Source of the DNA: DASWRT01 sp036403035
GTDB lineage: Bacteria; Pseudomonadota; Alphaproteobacteria; ATCC43930; CGMCC-115725
DNA: 28,643 nucleotides
Reading direction: 5' to 3'
NCBI GenBank assembly: GCA_036403035.1
Contig: DASWRT010000084.1
Coordinates: 1-28,643 of the forward strand
Shown here: positions 21,663-28,643 of the stretch, one piece after another
Position numbering within the stretch: the first letter of the stretch is position 1
Layout: every line of letters starts with the position of its first letter
Made by a program: the position numbers and the translations under genes
The notes under the pieces: model-generated
Seen by the model: only the letters and a program-made list of their open reading frames with translations
Told to the model about the DNA's origin: nothing
Databases searched by the model: none

Positions 21663-24440
21663 TTATTCGGCTTGGGTGAGCAGCGTCAGCGTCGTGCCCG
21701 GCTTCGCCAGCGCCTCGAAGCTCCCGGTCTCGGCGATCTTGCCGCCGCTCATCACGATCACCCGATCGAAATGCCGCGCCTGGCTGGCGCGGTGCAGCAC
21801 CCAGACGAGGCCGCGTCCGGCGCATTCATCCTTCAGCGCGGCGAGCACCTTCGCCTGGGTCGGCCCGTCCAGCGCCGACGTCGCTTCGTTGAGAACGAGG
21901 ATCTCCGGGCGCTTGATCAGCGCGCGCGCGATCGCCGCCTTCTGCCGTTGCGGCGTCGAGAGGCGCGAGCCGCTGCTGCCCACCGCGTAGTCGAGCCCGA
22001 CATCGATCACCGCGTGACGCAGCCCGAGCCCGTCGAGCACCGACGAGATCAGCGCCGGGATGCGTGCCGGCGCCTCGGCCTCGCCGTAGGCGATCTTGCC
22101 GAACAGCACGTTGTCCTGGAGCGTCCCTTCGGCGTTGTACCGGCCGGCGTCGAAGAACTCGATCCTGTCCCTCAGGTCCGCCGGCAGGTCGGTGGCGAAG
22201 ACCTTGCGCGCCTCCAGGAGCCGCGCCTGCATCGGCGCATCGATCACGTCGAGGCGATGCCGGGCCAGGACCAGCTTGAACGGCAGCGAGAGCAGGCGCG
22301 TGCGGTCGTCCGGCTTGAGCTGGTCCCTGCCGGTCTTCGCGATGCGGCCGAGGATCGCCTGGAACTCCGGCAGGTCGTTCGCGCCGATGAAGCTGAACTG
22401 CTCGAAGAACTCGTGGTCGGGCGGCAGGTCGGCGAACAGCTCGACCATCGTCTCGGCGACCTGCTCGCCGGCATGGACGAGGTCCTCGGTCAGCCCGACC
22501 TTATTGAGCACTTGCAGCACGTAGCTGTTGGTCGCCAGCGCGTCGAACGCGAACACGGCGTCCTTCGGCGTGCCGAACAGCAGGTTCTCGGCGACCGAGG
22601 CGTTGCGGTTGTAGCGGTCGATGTCGAACGGCTCGACGAGATGCGTCAACCCCTCGTCGGCGAAGCGCTGCGCCAGCGCCTTCCGGGCATCGAGCAGGCA
22701 GCCCGCGGTCTGTCCGTGCTTCTCGGGGTCGATGCGCCCGCGCAGGCCGAACGCGTAGACGTCGTCGTCGAGCCCGACGCGCTCCAGCACCTCGACCAGC
22801 CGGTTGCGCAACTCGTCCCGGTCGGCCAACCCGGCCGCGTCGAGGTCGATCCAGTCGGCGTCGGGATCGAGATCGATGTTGCCCGCCTTGCGCGCCTCCT
22901 CCAGCGCCGCCTTGCGGCGCTTCGCCTGCGGCGAGTCCGGGTCGGGATCGGCGAGCGGGTGCGTGCGCAGGCCGTAGAGCAGGTTGTCGCGCAGGGTGCC
23001 CCCGAAGAACTGCGGCAGCGGCCCGGCATAGCCGATCCGCCGGCCGACGACGGCCAGCGGCAGCCCGGCGAGATCGAGCCCGGCGGCCAGGACGCGTCCG
23101 CCCGACGGCGGCATCAGGCGCGCCAGCACCAGCGCCAGCTCGTTCTTGCCGCTGCCGCTCTGGCCGACGATCGCGACGTGCTCGTCGGTCGTGAAGCTCG
23201 CCGAGACGCCGTCGAGGATGCGGACCCGCTCGTCCTCGACGAGGCTGACGTTGGCGACGACGATTTCGCCCCGGAGCGACGGGATCGTGTCCGGTACCTG
23301 GAGCTGAAGCTGCGCGTCCGCCATGCCGTCCGGCTGGAACTGCTCGACGACCTGCTCGTACTTGATCGCGATGTCCTGCTGGTTCTGGTAGAAGTCGAGC
23401 AGCTCCTTCCAGGGCGCGGCCAGCTCCTTGTAGGCGGCGAGCACCGCCACGAGCGCGCCGAAGGTCAGGCTGCCCCTGATCACCAGATAGCCGCCGATCG
23501 TGAAGAAGAAGAACGGCGTGAGCTGGTTGATGAAGTTGTTGAGGAACTTGACGAAGAACTTGCGGTTGTAGATGTCGAACCGGACCTCGTAGATCCGGCC
23601 GAGCGAGCGCGTGAACTGCGACAGCTGATAACGGACGCCGTCGTTGGCGAGGATTTCGGTCATGCCGACGGCGGATTCGCTGATCCGGTCGGCGACGCCG
23701 CGGATCAGCTTGACGCGTTCCTTGCCGAGCTGCCGGACCTTGCGTTGCAGCTTCGGAATGACGTAGCCCTGGAGCGGATAGAGCGCGACCGCCGCGGTGC
23801 CGAGGATCGGATCCTGTACGAACATGAAGAACAGGATCGTCAGCAGCGTGCCGCCCTGGAACAGCGGCAGCGCGAAGGCGTCGCCGATGAAGCCGCCGAC
23901 CGGGTCCAGTTCGGCCGTCACCATCGGGATCACCTCGGCCGGCGATATCTTCTTGAAGTGGCCGGGAGGGAACCGCAGCAGCCGATGATACAGCTCGAAC
24001 CGCAGCCGCCGCAGCATCCGCTCGCCGATCCGGCCCTTGTAGACGTTGATGTAGTACTTGAACCCGCCGTTGATCATGACGAGCGCGAGGAACAGCGCGC
24101 ACAGCGTCATCAGGTATGGGATCTGGCCGAGTTCGATGCCGAGGATCGTCTCCGGGAAGCGCTTGCCGCCGATCGCGCGGTTCACGATCGTCTTCGGCAG
24201 GTCGAGCGAGTAGTAGAGGAACGGGAACGATGCCAGCGTCAGGACCAGGACGACGATCTGCTCCTTCAGGCTGTAGCGCAGGATGAAGCCGTAGATCGAC
24301 CGGTCGAGCACGCCGCCGCCGCTGTCGCGAGCGGCCGGCGCCGGTCCGCTCGGCGCGACGTCGGACGCGTCGGCGGGCGCCGTCTGCGCGCCGTTGGCGC
24401 CGGGCAGACGGAGCCGGAGTGTCTGAGACATCGATTTCAT
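21663..24440 (-). CDS. ABC-exporter-like protein with degenerate ATPase motifs and large insert
   Basis: 925 residues. A short low-complexity N-terminus (1-45) precedes an exporter-type transmembrane domain (about 60-345, with several hydrophobic segments), then a nucleotide-binding domain. Walker A is GQSGSGKN (426-433): the lysine is kept, but Asn433 replaces Ser/Thr. The Q-loop Gln is near 477, the signature is LSTPQ (827-831) rather than LSGGQ, and Walker B ends in Asn851-Glu852 instead of Asp-Glu. The H-loop His883 is present. About 350 residues separate Q-loop and signature, against roughly 60 usually. Three related segments (GTLRDNLLYG at 481-490, ASVAENLLFG at 614-623, GTLQDNVLFG at 772-781) suggest internal duplication. 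The start is ATG 24440 or 24431. Substrate and activity are unknown. Confidence 0.85.
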   Translation of the reverse strand: MKSMSQTLRLRLPGANGAQTAPADASDVAPSGPAPAARDSGGGVLDRSIYGFILRYSLKEQIVVLVLTLASFPFLYYSLDLPKTIVNRAIGGKRFPETILGIELGQIPYLMTLCALFLALVMINGGFKYYINVYKGRIGERMLRRLRFELYHRLLRFPPGHFKKISPAEVIPMVTAELDPVGGFIGDAFALPLFQGGTLLTILFFMFVQDPILGTAAVALYPLQGYVIPKLQRKVRQLGKERVKLIRGVADRISESAVGMTEILANDGVRYQLSQFTRSLGRIYEVRFDIYNRKFFVKFLNNFINQLTPFFFFTIGGYLVIRGSLTFGALVAVLAAYKELAAPWKELLDFYQNQQDIAIKYEQVVEQFQPDGMADAQLQLQVPDTIPSLRGEIVVANVSLVEDERVRILDGVSASFTTDEHVAIVGQSGSGKNELALVLARLMPPSGGRVLAAGLDLAGLPLAVVGRRIGYAGPLPQFFGGTLRDNLLYGLRTHPLADPDPDSPQAKRRKAALEEARKAGNIDLDPDADWIDLDAAGLADRDELRNRLVEVLERVGLDDDVYAFGLRGRIDPEKHGQTAGCLLDARKALAQRFADEGLTHLVEPFDIDRYNRNASVAENLLFGTPKDAVFAFDALATNSYVLQVLNKVGLTEDLVHAGEQVAETMVELFADLPPDHEFFEQFSFIGANDLPEFQAILGRIAKTGRDQLKPDDRTRLLSLPFKLVLARHRLDVIDAPMQARLLEARKVFATDLPADLRDRIEFFDAGRYNAEGTLQDNVLFGKIAYGEAEAPARIPALISSVLDGLGLRHAVIDVGLDYAVGSSGSRLSTPQRQKAAIARALIKRPEILVLNEATSALDGPTQAKVLAALKDECAGRGLVWVLHRASQARHFDRVIVMSGGKIAETGSFEALAKPGTTLTLLTQAE

Positions 24441-24447
24441 GAAATCG
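24432..24447. repeat. Perfect 16-bp palindrome over the ABC-like start codon
   Basis: CGATTTCATGAAATCG is self-complementary and contains the ATG at 24440. It sits in the 74-bp gap between the divergent ABC-like and glycosyltransferase genes. A palindrome of this length is borderline for chance in a window this size; an operator or RNA hairpin at the start is possible. Confidence 0.5.
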
Positions 24448-24514
24448 CCGTTTCTACCGCTGCGTGCCTATGCAATGATCCCAGCCCCGGAAACGCGACC
24501 CGGAGGTCTTGGTC

Positions 24515-25768
24515 ATGACCGGCATCAGGCGGCAGCACAAGCGTGTTCTGATCTACAGCCACGATTCGTTCGGCCTGGGCCACCTTCGCCGCTGCCGGAC
24601 GATTGCGCATTCGCTGGTCGATGCCGACCGGGATCTCTCGGTGCTCATCTTATCCGGCTCGCCGATCATTGGCAGCTTCGATTTCCGCGCACGCGTTGAT
24701 TTCGTGCGGATTCCCGGCGTCATCAAGCTGCGCAACGGCGAGTACACCTCGCTCAGCCTGCACATGCGGATCGAGGAGACGCTGGGATTGCGCGCCTCGA
24801 TCATCCGGCACACCGCCGACATCTTCGACCCCGATCTGCTGATCGTCGACAAGGAGCCGCTGGGCCTGCGCGGCGAGGTGCGCGGCACGCTGGAGATGCT
24901 GCGCCGCCGCGGCGTCCCTGCCGTCCTCGGCCTGCGCGACGTGCTGGACGAACCGGCCCAGCTCGCCCCGGAATGGGCGCGCAAGAACGTGCTGCCGGCG
25001 TTGCAGCGCTACTACGACGACATCTGGATCTATGGCCTGCCGCAGATCTGCAATCCGCTCGACGGCATCGGCCTGCCGCCGAGCGTGCAGAAACGGATCG
25101 CCTACACGGGCTATCTGCGCCGCACCGTGCCCTCGGCGCTGCTCGGCGGCGCGGTTCCGGGAGGGATCGAGGACGGCGAGCCGTTCCTGCTGGTGACGCC
25201 GGGCGGCGGCGGCGACGGCGAGGCGCTGGTCGACTGGGTGCTCGCCGCCTACGAGGCCGACACTGCGCTGCCGCACCGCGCGCTGGTCGTGCTCGGACCG
25301 TTCATGCAGCCGGAGCGCCGGGCGGAATTCCAGGCGCGCGCGGCGCGGCTCGGCGACGGCCGCCGCGTCCATGCGATCATCTTCGACGCGCACCTGGAGA
25401 CGCTGATGGCGCGGGCGTCCGGCGTCGTCGCGATGGGCGGGTACAACACGTTCTGCGAGATCCTGTCCTTCGACAAGCCGGCGCTCCTCGTGCCGCGCAC
25501 CGCGCCGCGGCGCGAGCAGTACATCCGCGCCTCCCGCGCCGCCGAGCTGGGCCTCGTCTCGATGCTGGAGGACGACGGCGAGCGCGATCCGTTGCGGATG
25601 GCCGCCGCCCTGCGCCAGCTCCCGCAGCAGCCGGTGCCGTCGCGCACCGTGGTGCCGGGCCTGCTTGACGGGTTGCAGAGCGTCAACCGGCTCGCCCGGA
25701 AATGGCTCGACCAGGGCGTGCCGCGGCCGAAGGCGGTCGCCGGAATCGGCCGGTCGCCGCAGTCCTGA
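24515..25768 (+). CDS. Predicted glycosyltransferase (MurG/GT28-like, COG4671 type)
   Basis: 417 residues. The N-terminal RVLIYSHDSFGLGHLRRCRTIAH segment, with GLGH at 20-23, is the donor/acceptor loop of GT-B enzymes of the MurG-like type. The C-terminal half has FLLVTPGGGGDGEALVDW, LVVLGPFMQPE and ASGVVAMGGYNTFCEILSFDKPALLVPR, the nucleotide-sugar-binding region. It matches the family annotated as predicted glycosyltransferase COG4671; sugar and acceptor are unknown. CGGAGG (24501-24506), 8 nt upstream, supports ATG 24515 over the in-frame TTG at 24509. It is divergent from the ABC-like gene and followed after 18 bp by a second glycosyltransferase, so a cell-surface glycan is the likely product. 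Confidence 0.87.
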   Translation: MTGIRRQHKRVLIYSHDSFGLGHLRRCRTIAHSLVDADRDLSVLILSGSPIIGSFDFRARVDFVRIPGVIKLRNGEYTSLSLHMRIEETLGLRASIIRHTADIFDPDLLIVDKEPLGLRGEVRGTLEMLRRRGVPAVLGLRDVLDEPAQLAPEWARKNVLPALQRYYDDIWIYGLPQICNPLDGIGLPPSVQKRIAYTGYLRRTVPSALLGGAVPGGIEDGEPFLLVTPGGGGDGEALVDWVLAAYEADTALPHRALVVLGPFMQPERRAEFQARAARLGDGRRVHAIIFDAHLETLMARASGVVAMGGYNTFCEILSFDKPALLVPRTAPRREQYIRASRAAELGLVSMLEDDGERDPLRMAAALRQLPQQPVPSRTVVPGLLDGLQSVNRLARKWLDQGVPRPKAVAGIGRSPQS

Positions 25769-25786
25769 GCAAGAGCCGGGGCCGCG

Positions 25787-27142
25787 GTGGATTCATACGA
25801 GCGCGGTCGACGCGTCGGCGGCCCGGCTCCTGGCCCGGTCGCCTTCGTTCTCAAGGGCTATCCGCGGCTTTCCGAGACCTTCATCGCGCAGGAGATCCTG
25901 GCGCTGGAGCGGCGCGGGCTCGACATCCGCATCGTCTCGCTGCGCCATCCGACGGACCGGCGCGTCCACGACCTGCACCGCGCCATCCGGGCGCCGGTGC
26001 TCTACCTGCCCGAGTACCTCTATCAGGAGCCGCTGCGGGTGCTCGCCGGCTGGCGCGCCGCCCGGCGCCTGCCAGGATACGATGCGGCGCGGCGGACCTG
26101 GCTGCGCGATCTCGCGCGCGACCGCACGCCGAACCGCGTGCGCCGCTTCGGGCAGGCGCTCGTGCTCGCCGCCGAGCTGCCGCCCGGAATCGGGCATATC
26201 CATGCCCATTTCCTGCACACGCCCGCCTCGGTCGCACGCTATGCCGCGCTGATGCGCGGCCTGCCCTGGACCGTGTCGGCGCACGCGAAGGACATCTGGA
26301 CGATCCCCGACTGGGAGAAGCGCGAAAAGCTCGCCTCGTGTCGGTGGGCCGTCACCTGCACCGCGAGCGGCCGCGACCACCTTGCTGCACTGGCGCCGAC
26401 CGGTGAGCCGGAGCGGGTGAGCCTGATCCATCACGGCGTCGATCTCGCCCGTTTCCCGCCGCCGCCGCCTCTCCGGCCGCCCTCGCGGCGGCGCGACGGC
26501 AGCGATCCCGCCGACCCGGTCCGCTTCCTCTCGGTCGGCCGGGCGGTCGCGAAGAAGGGCTATGACGACCTGCTCGCCGCGCTCGCGCTGCTCCCGCCGG
26601 ACCTCCGATGGCGGTTCGTGCATATCGGCGGCGGCGCCCTGTCGGGCGAGCTGAAGTCGCTGGCGGCGCGGCTCGGCGTCGCCGACCGCACCGAGTGGCG
26701 CGGCGCGCAGGCGCAGGACGCCGTCCTCGCCGCCTGCCGCGAGGCCGATCTCTTCGTGCTGGCGAGCCGCATCGCCGGCGACGGCGACCGCGACGGGCTG
26801 CCCAACGTGCTGATGGAGGCGCAGAGCCAGGGGCTCGCCTGCGTCTCCACCCGCGTCTCCGCGATCCCCGAGCTGATCGTCGAGGACGAGACCGGCATCC
26901 TCGTCCCGCCGCGCGATCCGCCCGCGCTGGCGGCGGCGCTCGCGTCGCTCGCCCGCGACCCCGCGCGGCGCGACCGTCTCGGCCATGCCGGCGCGGAGCG
27001 GGTGCGAAGCTGTTTCCGGATGGAAGGCGGGATCGACGCCCTGGCGGCGCTGTTCGCGGACGGTGCGGAAGCCGGTTCGCTGCCGCCGGGTTCTGGCTCT
27101 ATCGCCCGCCCTCGTCTGGCGGGCGCGCACCGTTCTTGCTAG
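25787..27142 (+). CDS. GT4-family glycosyltransferase
   Basis: 451 residues, GT-B fold. The N-terminal VAFVLKGYPRLSETFIAQEI segment is typical of GT4 enzymes of exopolysaccharide pathways; the C-terminal half has VRFLSVGRAVAKKGYDDLL and the donor-binding region DRDGLPNVLMEAQSQGLACV, with the conserved Glu, then GIPE-like AIPELIVEDETGILV. Retaining chemistry is expected from the family; sugar and acceptor are unknown. The start is GTG 25787, with only a weak ribosome binding site; it lies 18 bp after the previous gene, suggesting an operon. The last 30 or so residues are low-complexity and the end sits in a short hairpin. No signal peptide or membrane helix is seen. Confidence 0.9.
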   Translation: MDSYERGRRVGGPAPGPVAFVLKGYPRLSETFIAQEILALERRGLDIRIVSLRHPTDRRVHDLHRAIRAPVLYLPEYLYQEPLRVLAGWRAARRLPGYDAARRTWLRDLARDRTPNRVRRFGQALVLAAELPPGIGHIHAHFLHTPASVARYAALMRGLPWTVSAHAKDIWTIPDWEKREKLASCRWAVTCTASGRDHLAALAPTGEPERVSLIHHGVDLARFPPPPPLRPPSRRRDGSDPADPVRFLSVGRAVAKKGYDDLLAALALLPPDLRWRFVHIGGGALSGELKSLAARLGVADRTEWRGAQAQDAVLAACREADLFVLASRIAGDGDRDGLPNVLMEAQSQGLACVSTRVSAIPELIVEDETGILVPPRDPPALAAALASLARDPARRDRLGHAGAERVRSCFRMEGGIDALAALFADGAEAGSLPPGSGSIARPRLAGAHRSC

Positions 27143-27147
27143 AACGG
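27130..27147 (+). terminator. Short stem-loop at the end of the GT4 gene
   Basis: CCGTTCT (27130-27136) and AGAACGG (27141-27147) pair around TGCT, followed by ATTTG. The stop codon TAG lies in the loop and arm. It is a short stem with a poor T-run, so at best a weak terminator or an operator ahead of hisB. Confidence 0.35.
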
Positions 27148-27195
27148 ATTTGCCGCGGTTCCCGCCGGGACCGCGCAAGCCCAGGGAGCAGCCCC

Positions 27196-27798
27196 GTGCG
27201 AAAGGCGAGCGTCGAGCGCAACACCAAGGAGACGCGGATCAGCGGCACCGTCAATCTCGACGGCACGGGCGCCTATGACGTCAAGACCGGGATCGGTTTC
27301 CTCGACCATATGCTGGAGCAGCTGTCGCGGCACAGCCTGATCGACTTGACGCTGCACGCCAAGGGCGACCTGCACATCGACTTCCACCATACCACCGAGG
27401 ATAGCGGCTACGTCGTCGGCGAGGCCGTGTCGAAGGCGCTCGGCGACCGAAGGGGGATCGCGCGCTACGGCCACGCCGTCATCCCGATGGACGAGACGCT
27501 GACGCGCGTGACGCTCGACGCCTCGAACCGGCCGTACCTCGTGTGGAAGGTCAGTTTCACCCGGCCGAAGCTCGGCGAGTTCGACACCGAGCTGTTCAAG
27601 GAGTGGTTCCAGGCCTTCGCGCAGTCGGCCGGGCTGACGCTGCACGTCGAGAACCTGTACGGCGAGAACAACCACCACATCGTCGAGTCCTGCTTCAAGG
27701 GGCTCGCTCGCGCGCTGCGGCAGGCGGTCGAGATCGATCCGCGCCGCGCCGACGCGGTGCCCTCGACCAAGGGCGTGCTCGGAGGGTCGCTGTCGTGA
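27196..27798 (+). CDS. hisB: Imidazoleglycerol-phosphate dehydratase
   Basis: 200 residues, the length of the stand-alone dehydratase; there is no fused histidinol phosphatase domain as in enterobacteria. The enzyme catalyses the sixth step of histidine synthesis. Metal-binding motifs are visible: FLDHML (His38), HHTTEDSG (64-71), NNHHIVESCFKG (from 158). The protein ends in TKGVLGGSLS. GTG at 27196 is supported by family N-termini (VRKASVERNTKETRI) and an upstream GGGA. It overlaps hisH by 4 bp (GTGA), which suggests translational coupling. Confidence 0.97.
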   Translation: MRKASVERNTKETRISGTVNLDGTGAYDVKTGIGFLDHMLEQLSRHSLIDLTLHAKGDLHIDFHHTTEDSGYVVGEAVSKALGDRRGIARYGHAVIPMDETLTRVTLDASNRPYLVWKVSFTRPKLGEFDTELFKEWFQAFAQSAGLTLHVENLYGENNHHIVESCFKGLARALRQAVEIDPRRADAVPSTKGVLGGSLS

Positions 27799-28454
27799 GC
27801 GGCGGCGGCGGCACGACCGTCATCATCGATTACGGCTCCGGCAACCTGCGCTCCGCCGCCAAGGCGTTCGAGCGCGCGGCGGTCTCTTCCGGCGCCGACA
27901 CCGAGATCCGCGTCACCGCCGACGCCGACGCGGTGCGCCGCGCCGAGCGGATCGTGCTGCCCGGCGTCGGCGCCTTCGCCGAGTGCCGCCGCGGCCTCGA
28001 CGCGGTGCCCGGCATGGTCGAGGCGCTGGAAGACTCGGTGCGCCGCCGCGGCCGGCCGTTCCTCGGGATCTGCGTCGGCATGCAGCTCATGGCGGAATAC
28101 GGCCGGGAGTTCGAGACGGTGGCGGGCCTGGGCTGGATCCCCGGCGAGGTCGTCGCGATGCGGCCGGACGATCCCGGCCTCAAGATCCCGCATATGGGCT
28201 GGAACGATCTGGACATCCGCCGGCCGGACCATCCGGTCCTGGCCGGGATCGCATCCGGCGCGCATGCCTATTTCGTGCACAGCTTCCATCTCGTGCCGCG
28301 CGACCGGGAAATGGTCCATGCGGCCGTCCGCTACGGCGGCGAAATCGCCGCGATCGTGGGGTGCGACAACATGGTCGGCACGCAGTTCCACCCCGAGAAG
28401 AGCCAGGAGACGGGGCTCGCGCTGATCGCGAACTTCCTGCGCTGGCGGCCATGA
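27795..28454 (+). CDS. hisH: Imidazole glycerol phosphate synthase, glutamine amidotransferase subunit
   Basis: 219 residues. HisH hydrolyses glutamine and channels ammonia to HisF. The N-terminal VIIDYGSGNLRS motif, the nucleophile Cys93 in GICVGMQLM, and the catalytic pair in GTQFHPEKS (His199, Glu201) complete the class I amidotransferase triad. GTG 27795 overlaps the hisB stop; the gene's own TGA overlaps the next ATG (ATGA). HisF lies outside the window. Confidence 0.97.
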   Translation: MSGGGGTTVIIDYGSGNLRSAAKAFERAAVSSGADTEIRVTADADAVRRAERIVLPGVGAFAECRRGLDAVPGMVEALEDSVRRRGRPFLGICVGMQLMAEYGREFETVAGLGWIPGEVVAMRPDDPGLKIPHMGWNDLDIRRPDHPVLAGIASGAHAYFVHSFHLVPRDREMVHAAVRYGGEIAAIVGCDNMVGTQFHPEKSQETGLALIANFLRWRP

Positions 28455-28643
28455 CGACGGATCAGGGAGCACCGGGACACGGCGGCGGCGCCGCCGCCGT
28501 CTCCACCGCAGTCGAGGCGCTGAACGCCTTCGGCGGCACCGATCTCGCCGACCTCTGCGACGCGACCGAGGCGGCGATCCTCGACGGCGGCGGATTCGGC
28601 TGGCTCAAGCCGCCGCCGCGCCCGCTCCTCGAAGCATACTGGA
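28451..28643 (+). CDS. GNAT-like acetyltransferase, N-terminal part (runs off the window)
   Basis: Only 64 codons are present. The start ATG 28451 overlaps the hisH stop by 4 bp. The visible segment has a low-complexity Gly/Ala lead, then LADLCDATEAAILDGGGFGWLKPPP, which I recognise from the GNAT-type protein found between hisH and hisA in many Rhodospirillales. The catalytic acetyl-CoA motif is outside the window, so the assignment rests on that memory and on context. The role in histidine synthesis, if any, is unknown. Confidence 0.65.
   Translation, partial: MTTDQGAPGHGGGAAAVSTAVEALNAFGGTDLADLCDATEAAILDGGGFGWLKPPPRPLLEAYW

Noticed and set aside
21501..24518. A 1005-codon plus-strand frame over the ABC-like gene
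   Set aside because: Arg/Asp/Leu-rich low-complexity translation typical of an antisense shadow; the minus-strand protein has transmembrane and ATPase features.

Overview
The window is GC-rich, densely packed bacterial chromosomal DNA that reads as an alphaproteobacterium, most likely Rhodospirillales-like. Supporting signs are the gene order nusA-ylxR-infB-rbfA-truB-rpsO-pnp, an Irr-type Fur regulator with a matching operator palindrome, and a hisB-hisH-acetyltransferase run at the right edge. Genus cannot be read from the sequence alone. No rRNA, tRNA, CRISPR array, IS element or prophage was seen.

Layout. (1) 1-8068 (+): the transcription/translation operon: 3' end of nusA, ylxR, infB, rbfA, truB, rpsO, pnp. 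A glycerophosphodiester phosphodiesterase overlaps the pnp stop, followed by a nitronate-monooxygenase-like flavoprotein that ends at a strong bidirectional terminator (10383-10413). (2) 10454-11689 (-): a class I PLP aminotransferase. (3) 11693-12750: about 1 kb without a convincing gene, unusually AT-rich in its middle, with a tandem 16-bp repeat and alternating inverted repeats. (4) 12751-15686 (+): radical SAM enzyme, hotdog thioesterase and ferritin-like diiron protein, an apparent small pathway of unknown product. (5) 15948-19153 (+): irr, then rubrerythrin behind an ICE-like palindrome, then an Fe-S/CCG-domain oxidoreductase and a DUF3501 protein; the theme is iron and peroxide. (6) 19206-20351 (-): a secreted hypothetical protein and a 74-residue small protein. 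(7) 20620-24440 (-): an ABC-exporter-like protein with degenerate ATPase motifs and a very large insert, a cyclic-nucleotide-binding-domain protein and a small methyltransferase, transcribed in that order. (8) 24515-27142 (+): two glycosyltransferases, divergent from the ABC gene. (9) 27196-28643 (+): hisB, hisH and the start of a GNAT-like acetyltransferase, overlapping by 4 bp each.

The two regions most worth follow-up are the radical SAM/thioesterase/diiron operon beside the Irr-rubrerythrin block (12751-19153), and the ABC-like protein whose nucleotide-binding domain has lost canonical Walker and signature residues and contains three related segments (21663-24440), together with its regulatory-looking and glycosyltransferase neighbours. 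Their functions are inferred from motifs and context, not demonstrated.
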